Below are positions 51,405 to 60,279 of a stretch of 64,000 bases of DNA, piece by piece. The number at the start of each line of letters is the position of its first letter. The stretch's first letter is position 1. The notes below the pieces were generated by a model, which was not told the origin of the DNA, did no database searches, and worked only from the letters and a program-made list of their open reading frames with translations. Location: positions 11,606-75,605 of the forward strand of contig JBFWRL010000007.1 of assembly GCA_050248915.1 (NCBI GenBank), written 5' to 3'. A program made the translations under genes and the position numbers. The stretch is from GCA-2770975 sp050248915. GTDB lineage: Bacteria > Cyanobacteriota > Sericytochromatia > UBA7694.

Positions 51405-52943
51405 ATGCAAACGCTTTTTAGCCCCCTTTCACAAACCGCCGAAGTGGGGCCTTCAAAACCAAACCAACCGGCCCAATCGGTGGTCCCAGCAGAGGGCTCC
51501 GAAAGTTTTGCCATGGTCTTTGACGAAACCCAAAAGCAGCATTTAGAAACACCCGCCGAAAGTCCAACTCCCTCAGTGCCAGAGCCACTGCCGACCAATG
51601 CTGAAGCCCCCCCAGCGGCCCTCTTTATTCAAGCCTCGATCCAAAGCCTTTTGCTCAATTTAGGCCCTGTAACCGACCCTGTGGGGCCCACAAGCGAAGC
51701 AGTAGCAGACAGTCAAATGGCCCCCATTACAGAGAGCCCAAGTGATGCCGCAGAAACCCCAGCTCTGCCAGATGGCCAAATACCTGTGCCCAGTTCCGCA
51801 GAAGCGTTTCCCAAACCAGCCGAAACGACAAACACACCCCAGGCAGCACAAGCGGCAGACAGCCCCGCTCCCTTACAGGTCGCGGAACAGCCCCCCTTCC
51901 CCGCCAGCAGCGAAACCACACAGACGGCCCCAGAGCAGTCAAGTGAACAGCCAAATGAGCAGTCAAGTGAGCAGTCAAGTGCGCCAACCGGGCCAGGCGC
52001 CCCCCCAGCAGTCCAGACGCAGACAGCCCCACAAGGAGCGGTTTCAACCGAATCACCCTTACCTGTTCTGGAGCCAAATAAGCCAATTCAGGCAGAACAA
52101 AGCCAATCAGAATCCCCTTCTGAAACCGAAGCTGAAACAGAGGCTGAAACAGAAAATGAGCCCAAAACACAGGTATTTTGGGGCCCGCCCCGTCCCAAAC
52201 AGGCCCCCATCGCTTTGGCCCAGACCAAAGAAACACATTCCGCCATTTCACCCATGCCAACGCCTCAGCTTGTCAGAGAAACAGACCTCTCTCCGGATTT
52301 GAATGCATTGACAGACCAAGATCCATTACAGTCCCCACTCCCCCATTCGGGCTTGGAAAACCTTCAACCCAGTCATGTGCCTGCAACCCCCACAACAGAA
52401 TCAGCAGCAGTGCAAATGCCGCTCTTGCAAATGTCTGCCCCCGCCGAAAGTACCCAGGTCTCCAAAGAGCTAACAGCCCCGGCAGAAACATCACCGAAGC
52501 CCACCACAGAAGCAGAAAATCTGCGTTTTGCCCCATTGGGTGAACGCATCCGCCTGTTGCGTCAAACGGGTCAAAACCAAATGCGTTTGAATTTACAGCC
52601 CGCAGAGTTGGGCCGGGTTTCGCTGCAAATTGTGCAAAAGGAACAGGAATTACATTTGCATATTTTCACAGACACGGTTTTGGCCAAAGAGCTTTTGGAA
52701 AGCCAAATCGGCCAGCTCAAGCAGGCCCTGTCGCAGCAGGGTTTAAATTTGCAGCAATGCCAAATAGAGGTCAATCCTGAGCAAAGTGGTCAGGATTTCT
52801 CCCAGGAACGCCCCTCACAACACCCCACCCAGCAATCAGCGAAAACAGGGCAAAGTGACTGGGACGATGCCGAATTTGAACTGAATTTGAGTGATCTTCA
52901 ACATCCCCAACCAGACGCCAACCGCGTCAATTATTTGGCTTAA
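51405..52943 (+). CDS. fliK: flagellar hook-length control protein FliK
   Basis: The 512-residue protein fits FliK: a very long Pro/Ser/Gln/Glu/Thr-rich ruler region (residues 20-370), including SSEQPNEQSSEQSS and AETEAETEAETEN microrepeats, then the conserved C-terminal domain at about residues 380-470 with MRLNLQPAELGRVSLQIVQ, LHLHIFTDTVLAKELLESQ and LKQALSQQGLNLQQCQIEV. FliK measures hook length and switches the export apparatus to filament substrates. It leads the hook-motor cluster, with flgD 11 bases later. An agagg site precedes the ATG. Confidence 0.88.
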   Translation: MQTLFSPLSQTAEVGPSKPNQPAQSVVPAEGSESFAMVFDETQKQHLETPAESPTPSVPEPLPTNAEAPPAALFIQASIQSLLLNLGPVTDPVGPTSEAVADSQMAPITESPSDAAETPALPDGQIPVPSSAEAFPKPAETTNTPQAAQAADSPAPLQVAEQPPFPASSETTQTAPEQSSEQPNEQSSEQSSAPTGPGAPPAVQTQTAPQGAVSTESPLPVLEPNKPIQAEQSQSESPSETEAETEAETENEPKTQVFWGPPRPKQAPIALAQTKETHSAISPMPTPQLVRETDLSPDLNALTDQDPLQSPLPHSGLENLQPSHVPATPTTESAAVQMPLLQMSAPAESTQVSKELTAPAETSPKPTTEAENLRFAPLGERIRLLRQTGQNQMRLNLQPAELGRVSLQIVQKEQELHLHIFTDTVLAKELLESQIGQLKQALSQQGLNLQQCQIEVNPEQSGQDFSQERPSQHPTQQSAKTGQSDWDDAEFELNLSDLQHPQPDANRVNYLA

Positions 52944-52954
52944 AGGAGTTTTAA

Positions 52955-53380
52955 ATGCCCATCCTCGATCCCCTGATCTTTAACACCCCGCAGAAAGCGG
53001 CCGATGCCCTACCCAGCCAACAGATGGGGAAAAATGACTTTCTCAATTTGCTGATGGTGCAATTGCGCAATCAGGATCCCCTGAATGTGCAAGATGATCG
53101 CGAGTTTATCGCCCAAATGGCCCAATTCAGCTCGTTGGAGCAAACCACCAATTTGGCGCTGGCGCTTGAGAATTTGGTGGGTTTTCAGCAGTTGACCCAG
53201 GGCAGCTCGCTCTTGGGAAAAGAAGTGGAGGCCCTGTATACCTCTGAAGACGGTGAAAATGCCGAAAGTTTGCAAGGCGTTGTCACTGAAACCCGCATGA
53301 TCAGTGGTGAAGCCTTTGTGGTGGTCGATGACAAAGTCATCCCCATGAAAAATATCACCCGTGTGAGCGAAAAGAAATAG
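52955..53380 (+). CDS. flgD: flagellar hook assembly scaffold FlgD
   Basis: The 141-residue protein carries the FlgD N-terminal signature: a M-G-K-N-D-F-L-N-L-L-M-V-Q-L-R-N-Q-D-P-L run followed by EFIAQMAQFSSLEQTTNL. It caps the growing hook. It is shorter than enteric FlgD because the C-terminal Ig-like and tudor-like domains are reduced; the end still has GVVTETRMISGEAFVVVDDK. It is next to fliK and flgE in the usual order. Confidence 0.93.
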   Translation: MPILDPLIFNTPQKAADALPSQQMGKNDFLNLLMVQLRNQDPLNVQDDREFIAQMAQFSSLEQTTNLALALENLVGFQQLTQGSSLLGKEVEALYTSEDGENAESLQGVVTETRMISGEAFVVVDDKVIPMKNITRVSEKK

Positions 53381-53439
53381 AGATTTTAAACCATGAAACA
53401 GTTTATTTTAAGCAATGACCACTCAGGGAGGCAGATATC

Positions 53440-55605
53440 ATGTATCGCGCATTTAGTACGGCAGTAACCGGCCTGCAGGCCAATCAAACCCGCATGGAAG
53501 TGATTGGCAATAATATAGCCAATGTCAACACCACCGCTTTTAAAGCCAATCGCGCCACCTTCGAAGAGCTCTTTGCCCAAACCCTGAGAGGCGCGGGCGA
53601 GCCGACCGGCAACCGTGGCGGCACCAACCCCATGCAAATTGGTCTGGGAACCCATGTGACTTCCATCGATACCATTCACTCCCAAGGCGCTCTGCTCACA
53701 ACTGGCAAAAATACCGATGTGGCCATTCAGGGCAAGGGATTTTTGGTCATGCGCGATTCACAGGGAGCAAAACTTTACAGTCGCGATGGCAATCTCGGCC
53801 TGGACGCAGATCGCCGCTTGGTCAATGCCACGGGCCTGCTGGTACAAGGTTATTCTGCTGACAAACAGGGAATCATTCGCGAAAATGGCCCCATCTCAGA
53901 TATTGTGATTGAAGCCAATCGCACCTTCCCTCCCAAATCCACCACCAAAGTCAATGTGGCTGGCAATATTTACCGCCCTTCGGTGCTGACTTCCAGCGAG
54001 GCCTACGCTCACGCTCAGCAAGGTCGCATCACATCCGGTGTGGCTGTGACAGGCTTTGGCGGCGCGGGCGGCCAGTTGCAGCTCGGAGCAGCCAATCCCA
54101 ATACCCTGGATGCGGGTGAGTTGACCATCAACAATGTCTCGATTGTGGGTGGGATTCCCCTTGTCAATCCCGGTGATACCACCACCACGGTAATGCAAAA
54201 AATAGCCGACTTGATCAATTTCCACAAAGACAAAACCAATGTGGTCGCCACAGTCAAACAAGCAGCCAGCACGGGAGCTGGCCAAGATCAAATTGTTTTG
54301 ACCCAACTCCAACCGGGCCCCGACAAACAAATTGTGGTTGCAGGCACAGGTCTGGCAGGCATCAGCCTGAACGGCACCCAACTGTTTACAGCCGGCACCA
54401 CCACCATTGAAACCACTTCCAGCAATACCACCGGTCAAGTCACAGCGGCCTCAATCAGCTTGGTCAGTGGAGACATACTGGTTAATGGCGTGGATATTGG
54501 TTCTTTGGCGGCCACACCGGCCACCAGCACCTCTGAGCAAAACGCCCAAGCGATTATCTCGTTGATCAACGCCAAAACAGATATCACCGGCGTGACCGCC
54601 TTTTCAGACGGCAATGGACGCATTTCGATGCGCGCCACGGCCCGAGATATTATTCTCAGTGGTCAAACGGTCGCGGCAGGAGCCATCCCCACTGCCGCTA
54701 CACCCGGCGGGGGAGCCAATGTTTCGGGCCTGTTTACAGGTCTCAATCGGGCCAAGACAGCGTCTGTCATTGCCGGAACCAGCACCGATGTCTTTGATGC
54801 CTTGGGTGCAAAACATACCGTTGGCCTGGATTTTGTCTCAGATTATGACGTGGTCACCGATGCGGCTGGCATTGTTCAAGGCACCCGTGATGCGGGGATT
54901 TGGAATTGGGCAGCCAGCTCTGGCGAACCCAATGTGGCCGTCTTGAGCAGTGATGGCAATGCCGCTGGTAGCAATGTGCCGCTGCGCTCGGTGCGTTTTA
55001 ACGACAAAGGCATTCTGAGCAATTTTTCGGGCCGCTTTACCCTGAACTTTTTAAACAGCGACGCGATTACCTCAACCTCGATTTTCTCCTTTAATACCAA
55101 TCTGAGCCCCAATGTGGCCCAACCCCAGCCCATGACGGTGGATGTGGGTACCGTCGGGGATACCAATGGCCTGACCCAGTTCAGCGCCCCCCGCACCTTG
55201 ACAGTGGCAACCCAGGATGGCTATTCAGCTGGGGATCTCAATTCGTTTACCATCGCACCCGATGGCACCATCCGCGGCTTGTTTTCCAACGGTCAATTAT
55301 TGGCCTTGGGCAAATTGGCGATTGCCAGTTTTGTCAACGAAGGCGGTTTGATTCGCGGCCATCAAAGTTCCAGCCAGGGAGGCAACGTCTATCAGGAGAC
55401 CCCCAACTCCGGCAATGCCCGGATTGGAGCAGCCCAAACAGCAGGAAACGGAACCATCGTGGGAGGAACCTTAGAGGGTTCAAACGTGGACCTGGCCGAA
55501 CAATTCACAGATATGATTGTGACCCAACGCGCTTTCCAGGCAAATTCCCGCACGATCACCACCGCCGATGAAATGCTTCAGGAAGTGCTATCCTTGAGAA
55601 GGTAA
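53440..55605 (+). CDS. flgE: flagellar hook protein FlgE
   Basis: The 721-residue protein has the rod-hook family N-terminus MYRAFSTAVTGLQANQTRMEVIGNNIANVNTTAFKA, the D1/D2 parts with TGKNTDVAIQGKGFLVM, and the C-terminal FTDMIVTQRAFQANSRTITTADEML. Its central region is larger than in enteric FlgE: two segments (about residues 227-280 and 345-395) resemble the flagellin_IN motif (LTINNVSIVGG... and ILVNGVDIGSL...AQAIISLINA), suggesting extra surface domains. The ATG has a gagg site. FlbD follows after 5 bases. Confidence 0.96.
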   Translation: MYRAFSTAVTGLQANQTRMEVIGNNIANVNTTAFKANRATFEELFAQTLRGAGEPTGNRGGTNPMQIGLGTHVTSIDTIHSQGALLTTGKNTDVAIQGKGFLVMRDSQGAKLYSRDGNLGLDADRRLVNATGLLVQGYSADKQGIIRENGPISDIVIEANRTFPPKSTTKVNVAGNIYRPSVLTSSEAYAHAQQGRITSGVAVTGFGGAGGQLQLGAANPNTLDAGELTINNVSIVGGIPLVNPGDTTTTVMQKIADLINFHKDKTNVVATVKQAASTGAGQDQIVLTQLQPGPDKQIVVAGTGLAGISLNGTQLFTAGTTTIETTSSNTTGQVTAASISLVSGDILVNGVDIGSLAATPATSTSEQNAQAIISLINAKTDITGVTAFSDGNGRISMRATARDIILSGQTVAAGAIPTAATPGGGANVSGLFTGLNRAKTASVIAGTSTDVFDALGAKHTVGLDFVSDYDVVTDAAGIVQGTRDAGIWNWAASSGEPNVAVLSSDGNAAGSNVPLRSVRFNDKGILSNFSGRFTLNFLNSDAITSTSIFSFNTNLSPNVAQPQPMTVDVGTVGDTNGLTQFSAPRTLTVATQDGYSAGDLNSFTIAPDGTIRGLFSNGQLLALGKLAIASFVNEGGLIRGHQSSSQGGNVYQETPNSGNARIGAAQTAGNGTIVGGTLEGSNVDLAEQFTDMIVTQRAFQANSRTITTADEMLQEVLSLRR

Positions 55606-55610
55606 GCTAA

Positions 55611-55835
55611 ATGATTAAACTGACCCGCCTCAATGGCCAAGCCATTGTGGTCAACGCAGATCTGATTAAATTTCTAGAGGCCACGCCAGACACGCTTTTA
55701 ACTCTGTCTAATGGTGAAAAGTTAATGGTCAAGGAGTCGATTGAAACCGTGATAGACAGCTTTATCCTGTTTCGTCGCCAAACCTTGGAACCCGTGGTAA
55801 GGCCCCTGGAAATCGAAGCCGAAGCAGGTCTGTGA
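55611..55835 (+). CDS. flbD: FlbD family flagellar protein
   Basis: The 74-residue protein is a SwrD/FlbD-type small protein: MIKLTRLNGQAIVVNADLIKFLEATPDTLLTLSNGEKLMVKESIETVID is the family core. In Bacillus SwrD it boosts stator power. It sits between flgE and motA, as in many clusters. Its stop codon overlaps an extended -10 promoter for motA. Confidence 0.93.
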   Translation: MIKLTRLNGQAIVVNADLIKFLEATPDTLLTLSNGEKLMVKESIETVIDSFILFRRQTLEPVVRPLEIEAEAGL

Positions 55836-55842
55836 TACAATA
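55834..55842 (+). promoter_or_regulatory. extended -10 promoter for motA
   Basis: TGATACAAT matches TGn-TAnnnT and starts within the flbD stop codon, 20 bases upstream of the motA ATG. It suggests that motA-motB-fliL can also be transcribed independently of the hook genes. No -35 was found. Confidence 0.45.
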
Positions 55843-55861
55843 TGTTGGGATTTTGTAAAAC

Positions 55862-56659
55862 ATGGATTTAACCGCACCCATTGGACTATTAATTGCCCTG
55901 ATTGGGATTATTGGGGGCCGCGTCTTAGAAGGCGGCAGCCCGCTTTTTCTCTTGCAGCACACGGCCTTTGTGATCGTTGCCGGGGGTACAATTGGGGCCA
56001 TGATCTACAGCTCACGCAGCCTGGATATTTTGGCCTTTCCCAATCATTTGCGCAAAACATTTGTCAAAAGTGAAACCCGTGCTGAAGAGATCATCCCCCA
56101 ATTGGTGCGTTTTGCCGAAAAAGCCCGCCGTGAAGGCCTGCTCTCATTGGAGCGGGAAGTGCCCAATGTCGAAGATGAATTTCTCAAACAGGGCTTGCAA
56201 TTGGTGGCCGATGGGACCGATCCCGAGATCGTGAAATCAATTCTGACCATTCAATTGGAACAGCAAGAAGTTCGCCACGAGCGGGTGGTCAAAATGTATG
56301 AGTCGGGCGGTGGATACGCCCCCACGATTGGGATCATTGGGGCTGTTTTGGGTCTGATTTCGGTCATGGAACATCTGCATGAAGGCATTGAAAAAGTCGG
56401 GCCGGGCATTGCGGTGGCGTTTGTGGCCACGATTTATGGTCTGGTACTCGCCAATATTCTGCTCTTTCCCATGGCGGCAAAACTCCGCATCAACAGTCAA
56501 TCCGAGCTATTGGTGCGCGAACTGATTCTGGAGGGCATCTTGTCAATTCAGGCCGGAGATAATCCCCGCATCATTGAAGAGCGTCTCAAGGCCTTTTTGT
56601 CTGCCACCGAACGCAAAACCTATGAAGCCAATCGGGAAAGCCGAAAGGGCAATGCGTGA
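55862..56659 (+). CDS. motA: flagellar stator protein MotA
   Basis: The 265-residue protein has four transmembrane helices and MotA motifs: LIALIGIIGGRVLEGG, FVIVAGGTIGAMI, the cytoplasmic RRE-G-L-L-S-L-E segment that meets FliG, and GGGYAPTIGIIGAVLGLISVMEHLH with the last helices GIAVAFVATIYGLVLANILLFPMA. It forms the ion channel with MotB. No clear Shine-Dalgarno site is seen. It overlaps motB by 4 bases. Confidence 0.96.
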   Translation: MDLTAPIGLLIALIGIIGGRVLEGGSPLFLLQHTAFVIVAGGTIGAMIYSSRSLDILAFPNHLRKTFVKSETRAEEIIPQLVRFAEKARREGLLSLEREVPNVEDEFLKQGLQLVADGTDPEIVKSILTIQLEQQEVRHERVVKMYESGGGYAPTIGIIGAVLGLISVMEHLHEGIEKVGPGIAVAFVATIYGLVLANILLFPMAAKLRINSQSELLVRELILEGILSIQAGDNPRIIEERLKAFLSATERKTYEANRESRKGNA

Positions 56660-57486
56660 GTCGACGTCGCAAAGTTGCCGTCTCCCATGTCAATCATGAG
56701 CGCTGGATGGTCTCATTTGCTGATTTCATGACCCTGCTCTTTGCCCTGTTTGTGGTGCTCTTCGCGGTCTCTTCCGTCGATCAACAAAAATACCAGCAAA
56801 TGACCGAGTCTGTCGAGAAGGCCTTTGGGGTGATTCCCCAACAGGGAGACGGACTGCTCGAAAGCCGACCGGGCACCCCCAGTCAGGTCAGTATTGTGCC
56901 GCCTGTGGTGCAATACCCGCCCATGAATCCAGTCAAGAGCAGCCCAGACAAAACCACCGAGCAAATGCAAAACCTGCTCAAACAAGCACCCGAATTGGCC
57001 AAGATGATGAGTTTACGCCAAGAAGAGCGGGGACTGGTCTTGCAATTACAAGAAAGTCTGTTCTTCGACAGTGGCAGTGCCCAACTCAAACCAAATGCCT
57101 TACCACCCTTAAAAAAGCTCGTCGCAGCACTTGAAAAAATGCCTCTTTCGCTGCGGGTCGAGGGCCATACCGACAATATTCCCGTCAAAGGGAGTTTTGG
57201 TTCAAATTGGGCCCTGTCTGCAGCCAGAGCAACGCAAGTCTTGCAGTTCTTGCTACAACATAGCAAAATACAGCCCCAACGTCTCTCGATGGCAGGGTAT
57301 GGGGAATACCATCCCATTGCCTCCAACAGTGATGAAAGTGGCCGGCGCAAAAACCGCCGCGTAGATATTGTGCTTTTGAGTCCGCGCGCAGATCTTCAAG
57401 AACCCCAGAATCAGGGGTATACTACCCAAGCACCTGACAGTCTCAATCAGGAACTTGAATCCAAACTTTCGACCAGGAGGAATTGA
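56656..57486 (+). CDS. motB: flagellar stator protein MotB
   Basis: The 276-residue protein has the single transmembrane helix WMVSFADFMTLLFALFVVLF, with the Asp of SFADF as the proton- or sodium-binding residue, and an OmpA-like peptidoglycan-binding domain (LRVEGHTDNIPVKGSFGSNW, RLSMAGYGEYHPIASN, RKNRRVDIVLL). It anchors the stator. GTG 56656 overlaps the motA stop (GTGA). An Arg-rich start MSRRRK and a helical plug-like linker are normal. Confidence 0.97.
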   Translation: MSRRRKVAVSHVNHERWMVSFADFMTLLFALFVVLFAVSSVDQQKYQQMTESVEKAFGVIPQQGDGLLESRPGTPSQVSIVPPVVQYPPMNPVKSSPDKTTEQMQNLLKQAPELAKMMSLRQEERGLVLQLQESLFFDSGSAQLKPNALPPLKKLVAALEKMPLSLRVEGHTDNIPVKGSFGSNWALSAARATQVLQFLLQHSKIQPQRLSMAGYGEYHPIASNSDESGRRKNRRVDIVLLSPRADLQEPQNQGYTTQAPDSLNQELESKLSTRRN

Positions 57487-57489
57487 GGA

Positions 57490-58080
57490 ATGGCAGCACG
57501 ATTGAGTGGTCGTCCCACTCCACGACGAAAGGGCCAGGAAAACCCTGAAGAGGCCACACCGCCGATTGCAGCCAAACAGCCCAGGCAAAATCTGCTTTTG
57601 ATCATTGCTTTGACAACCGCCCTTTTGATTGCAGGGCTTTCAACAGGTGCCTTGGTCTGGATGACCCTCAATCCAGGGGGATTAAAAAGCAGCAATAGCA
57701 GCGAAAGCAGTGCTGAATTTGCGGCGGGCCCCATGATTGAATTGGGCCAATTTACGGTCAATCTGGGGGATATCAACCAACGGCGATTTTTGAGAACCTC
57801 CCTGACTTTGGCCTTTACCACCTCCGATCAGGCCTTCCTGACAGGCAATGCCCAACGCAAAGAGGCCTGGCTGAGTGAACTCAAAAATCAGATGAAAGAT
57901 AAACGCCCGATCTTTCAGGATATCGTGGTCACCACCCTGAGTGCAAAATCGGCCCAGGCTCTGGGCAGCCCCCAAGGCAAAACAGAGTTAAAAGCGGAAC
58001 TCACCACCCGCCTGAATCAATACCTCAGCAAAGAGACCCATATCCAAGATGTGTTTTTAACCGAGTTTATCATTCAATAA
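57490..58080 (+). CDS. fliL: flagellar basal-body-associated protein FliL
   Basis: The 196-residue protein has an N-terminal charged tail, one transmembrane helix (LLLIIALTTALLIAGLSTGALVW) and a periplasmic domain with LGQFTVNLGDINQRRFLRTSLTLAFT and LSELKNQMKDKRPIFQDIVVTTLS, typical of FliL. It is linked to stator function. It starts 3 bases after the motB stop with a purine-rich site before it. fliM and fliN do not follow. Confidence 0.93.
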   Translation: MAARLSGRPTPRRKGQENPEEATPPIAAKQPRQNLLLIIALTTALLIAGLSTGALVWMTLNPGGLKSSNSSESSAEFAAGPMIELGQFTVNLGDINQRRFLRTSLTLAFTTSDQAFLTGNAQRKEAWLSELKNQMKDKRPIFQDIVVTTLSAKSAQALGSPQGKTELKAELTTRLNQYLSKETHIQDVFLTEFIIQ

Positions 58081-58128
58081 TTGCGCCACTTGTCCCTTTT
58101 GGGTGTGGACGTGGGTTTTCAGAGCCGT

Positions 58129-58134
58129 TATAAT
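58129..58134 (+). promoter_or_regulatory. TATAAT box near a leaderless start
   Basis: A consensus TATAAT lies 7 bases upstream of the ATG at 58142. If functional, transcription would begin at or next to the start codon, giving a leaderless mRNA. No Shine-Dalgarno site precedes the ATG, consistent with this. Confidence 0.45.
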
Positions 58135-58141
58135 ACAAGTC

Positions 58142-58732
58142 ATGGTAAATATTGCTAATTGCAACAAAATATTGCTTTCTGTAAAGGCCCTGCTGTGTTT
58201 TCAGCTGCTCTGGCCACTTTCAGCTTACTCCCAAGCCAACCACGTCAACCGCATTTACGCGCCCCCGCAAATTTCAGCGGCGATTTACCAAGAATTTCAG
58301 GTCTTGATGGGCCAGCATTCGCTCTTAAAAACCCCTTTGCCAACAGACAGCTATTATGTTCTACGGCTGTTAAATTATCAACGCAAACCCGCTGAACATG
58401 GCTATTGGGCCCAACTGCATCTCGATGAACAACAGGAAATTTTAAGTCTTCAGGTGCGGCTCGAAATCTGGAATAAAGATACGTTGTTGTGGCAACGCAC
58501 CGTCAGCACCAAACGCAGTTTAAAATACCTGGCTGATGAAGTGAAAAGCACAGGCCAACCGATTTTGCCCTCGTACCTCTCACTCGAAACAGGTCTCTTA
58601 TATTTTCCAGCCCTGTCAGCAGATCAAGAAACGCAGCTGCGCGCCGAATTGCTCTTTCAGGCGGCCCATTTACTCGAAAAAGATCTACACAGCCATTTGC
58701 ACAGACTGAAAACCGAAAATCCGGGGGGATAA
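58142..58732 (+). CDS. predicted secreted protein of unknown function
   Basis: From ATG 58142 the 196-residue product has a probable signal peptide (ILLSVKALLCFQLLWPLSAYSQA) cut near residue 34. The mature part has a ISAAIYQEFQVLMGQHSLLK helix, strands in YWAQLHLDEQQEILSLQVRLEIW, and a YLSLETGLLYFPALSAD region. No family is recognised. A longer GTG frame from 58103 gives no signal peptide start and is not used. It lies between fliL and the response regulator in the same direction, 62 bases after fliL, and may serve motility or envelope sensing. Confidence 0.62.
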   Translation: MVNIANCNKILLSVKALLCFQLLWPLSAYSQANHVNRIYAPPQISAAIYQEFQVLMGQHSLLKTPLPTDSYYVLRLLNYQRKPAEHGYWAQLHLDEQQEILSLQVRLEIWNKDTLLWQRTVSTKRSLKYLADEVKSTGQPILPSYLSLETGLLYFPALSADQETQLRAELLFQAAHLLEKDLHSHLHRLKTENPGG

Positions 58733-58741
58733 AAATGAGGC

Positions 58742-59464
58742 ATGTTTAAAGGCAAGGTTCTGGTTGCCGACGATGAAGCCAGCATTCGTCAAATTGTCGA
58801 AGCCCGACTTAAAATGGCTGGTTTTGAAGTCGTCACAGCAGGAAACGGAGAAGAAGCCTTAGAACGGTATTATGAAGCTCATCCCGATCTGGTGGTCTTG
58901 GATATTATGATGCCCCATATGGACGGGCTACAGGTCTGCAAACAAATCCGCAAACGCGATACCACCCCGATTATTATGCTCACGGCCAAAGGTGATATCG
59001 CCGATCGCATCAATGCCTTGGAAATGGGTGCCGATGACTATATTATCAAACCCTTCAGCCCCCGCGAGCTTGAAGCCCGCATTAAAGCCGTTTTGCGCCG
59101 GACCTATGTTCAGCCTGTCAAACCAGCTCTAATCGAGGTCGATGATATCAGCATTGATCTCAGTCGCCGCCACGTCTTAAAAGCCAACCAACGGGTCAAA
59201 TTGACCGAAATGGAATTCAGCTTACTGGAATTGCTGGCGCTCAATCCCGGCAAACCTTTTTCCCGCAATGATATTTTGCAGCAGGTTTGGGGCTACCGCC
59301 TGAATCAGTATTCAGACACCCGCGTGGTCGATGTACATGTCAGCCGCTTGCGCAGCAAACTCGAAAAAGACGTGAGTGATCCTGAACTGATTCTCACGGC
59401 CCGCGGAACCGGCTATATGTTTCAGAATTACCACCTCAACAACCCAGCCAGCGAAGAGGATTAA
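58742..59464 (+). CDS. OmpR-family response regulator, RpaB/Ycf27-like
   Basis: The 240-residue protein has a receiver domain with the acidic pair DD (residues 10-11), phospho-acceptor Asp54 in LVVLDIMMPHMDG, Thr81 and Lys103 in IIKPFSPRELEARIKAVLRR, and a winged-helix domain with LTEMEFSLLELLALNPGKPFSR and TRVVDVHVSRLRSKLE. It resembles RpaB/Ycf27 of cyanobacteria. No histidine kinase gene is next to it, so the signal is unknown. It is close to the preceding secreted-protein gene (9 bases). Confidence 0.92.
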   Translation: MFKGKVLVADDEASIRQIVEARLKMAGFEVVTAGNGEEALERYYEAHPDLVVLDIMMPHMDGLQVCKQIRKRDTTPIIMLTAKGDIADRINALEMGADDYIIKPFSPRELEARIKAVLRRTYVQPVKPALIEVDDISIDLSRRHVLKANQRVKLTEMEFSLLELLALNPGKPFSRNDILQQVWGYRLNQYSDTRVVDVHVSRLRSKLEKDVSDPELILTARGTGYMFQNYHLNNPASEED

Positions 59465-59516
59465 AACCGAGGGAAGGCTGTTTGGTTTAAACGGCCGCCT
59501 CACCCAAGCCAGAAAA

Positions 59517-59548
59517 AACAGCACTGCCCAAAAGCAGTGCTGTTTTTT
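59517..59548. terminator. bidirectional intrinsic terminator
   Basis: An 11-bp stem (aacagcactgc and gcagtgctgtt) with a 6-base loop has A-rich 5' and T-rich 3' flanks. It ends the plus-strand motility/regulator operon and can also end the convergent khpA transcript. Confidence 0.92.
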
Positions 59549-59602
59549 AATCTGTTCAAATCCCCGAAAGTCAAGGAGAGGCCGGGACAGAGACCTGATG
59601 GC

Positions 59603-59863
59603 TCAGTTGTCGAGAACCTCGATATTGATCCGCTGTTGAGACTTGATGGCTGCAGCTTTGACCACTGTGCGCAGGGCGTTGATGGTTTTGCCACGGCGGC
59701 CAATCACGCGACCACGGTCATCGGGATGAACCTGCAGGCTGATATCCAGCTGTGCCAAGTCCTCTTCGTCTTCGGGCTCAAAAGTGCTGGTTTGAATCGA
59801 AACCTCTTCGGGGTTCTTGACCAACATTTTGACAATCAATTCTACGGCATCGGTAACGGGCAT
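59603..59863 (-). CDS. khpA: KH-domain RNA-binding protein KhpA
   Basis: The 86-residue protein has a KH domain with the G-x-x-G loop in DDRGRVIGRRGKTINALR, after an extended LDISLQVHP strand and an acidic EPEDEED segment. KhpA binds RNA, usually with KhpB, in cell-size and translation control. It follows rpsP by 11 bases, the normal context. Confidence 0.95.
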   Translation of the reverse strand: MPVTDAVELIVKMLVKNPEEVSIQTSTFEPEDEEDLAQLDISLQVHPDDRGRVIGRRGKTINALRTVVKAAAIKSQQRINIEVLDN

Positions 59864-59874
59864 GGAGACACTCC

Positions 59875-60114
59875 TTAAGCGGACTGGGCTTGTTTGATCA
59901 GGCGTTGAACCACATCAGTGGGTTGTGCGCCGCACTCCAGCCATTTTTTGAGAGATTCCTGTTCAAAGCGAATCAAAGAAGGCTCATGACGGGGATCATA
60001 AAAACCGATCTCTTCAATCGGACGCCCATCACGGCGGTTGCGGGAATCAATCACCACAATGCGGTATACGGGTCTTTTTTTAGTACCAAAACGTTTCAGT
60101 CGAATCTTGACCAT
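59875..60114 (-). CDS. rpsP: 30S ribosomal protein S16
   Basis: The 79-residue S16 has the standard MVKIRLKRFGTKKRPVYRIV start, RDGRPIEEIGFYDPR and a KKWLECGAQPTDVVQRLI end. It stabilises the 16S rRNA 5' domain. It forms an operon with khpA. The upstream ffh or trmD genes often found next to it are absent from this window. Confidence 0.98.
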   Translation of the reverse strand: MVKIRLKRFGTKKRPVYRIVVIDSRNRRDGRPIEEIGFYDPRHEPSLIRFEQESLKKWLECGAQPTDVVQRLIKQAQSA

Positions 60115-60279
60115 TTGAAAAAACTACCTCTGGAAGTTTAGCTTGCATTTTTGTTTTTTTTACACGTCTGAATGAGATAAAAGGGCGTCATCAGCGTGGC
60201 TTTCGCACCTGCTCAGAGGTGGAACCCAGTCATTATACGATACATCTCAAGGTGTGTACACTGTATCTGGAGGACGAGC

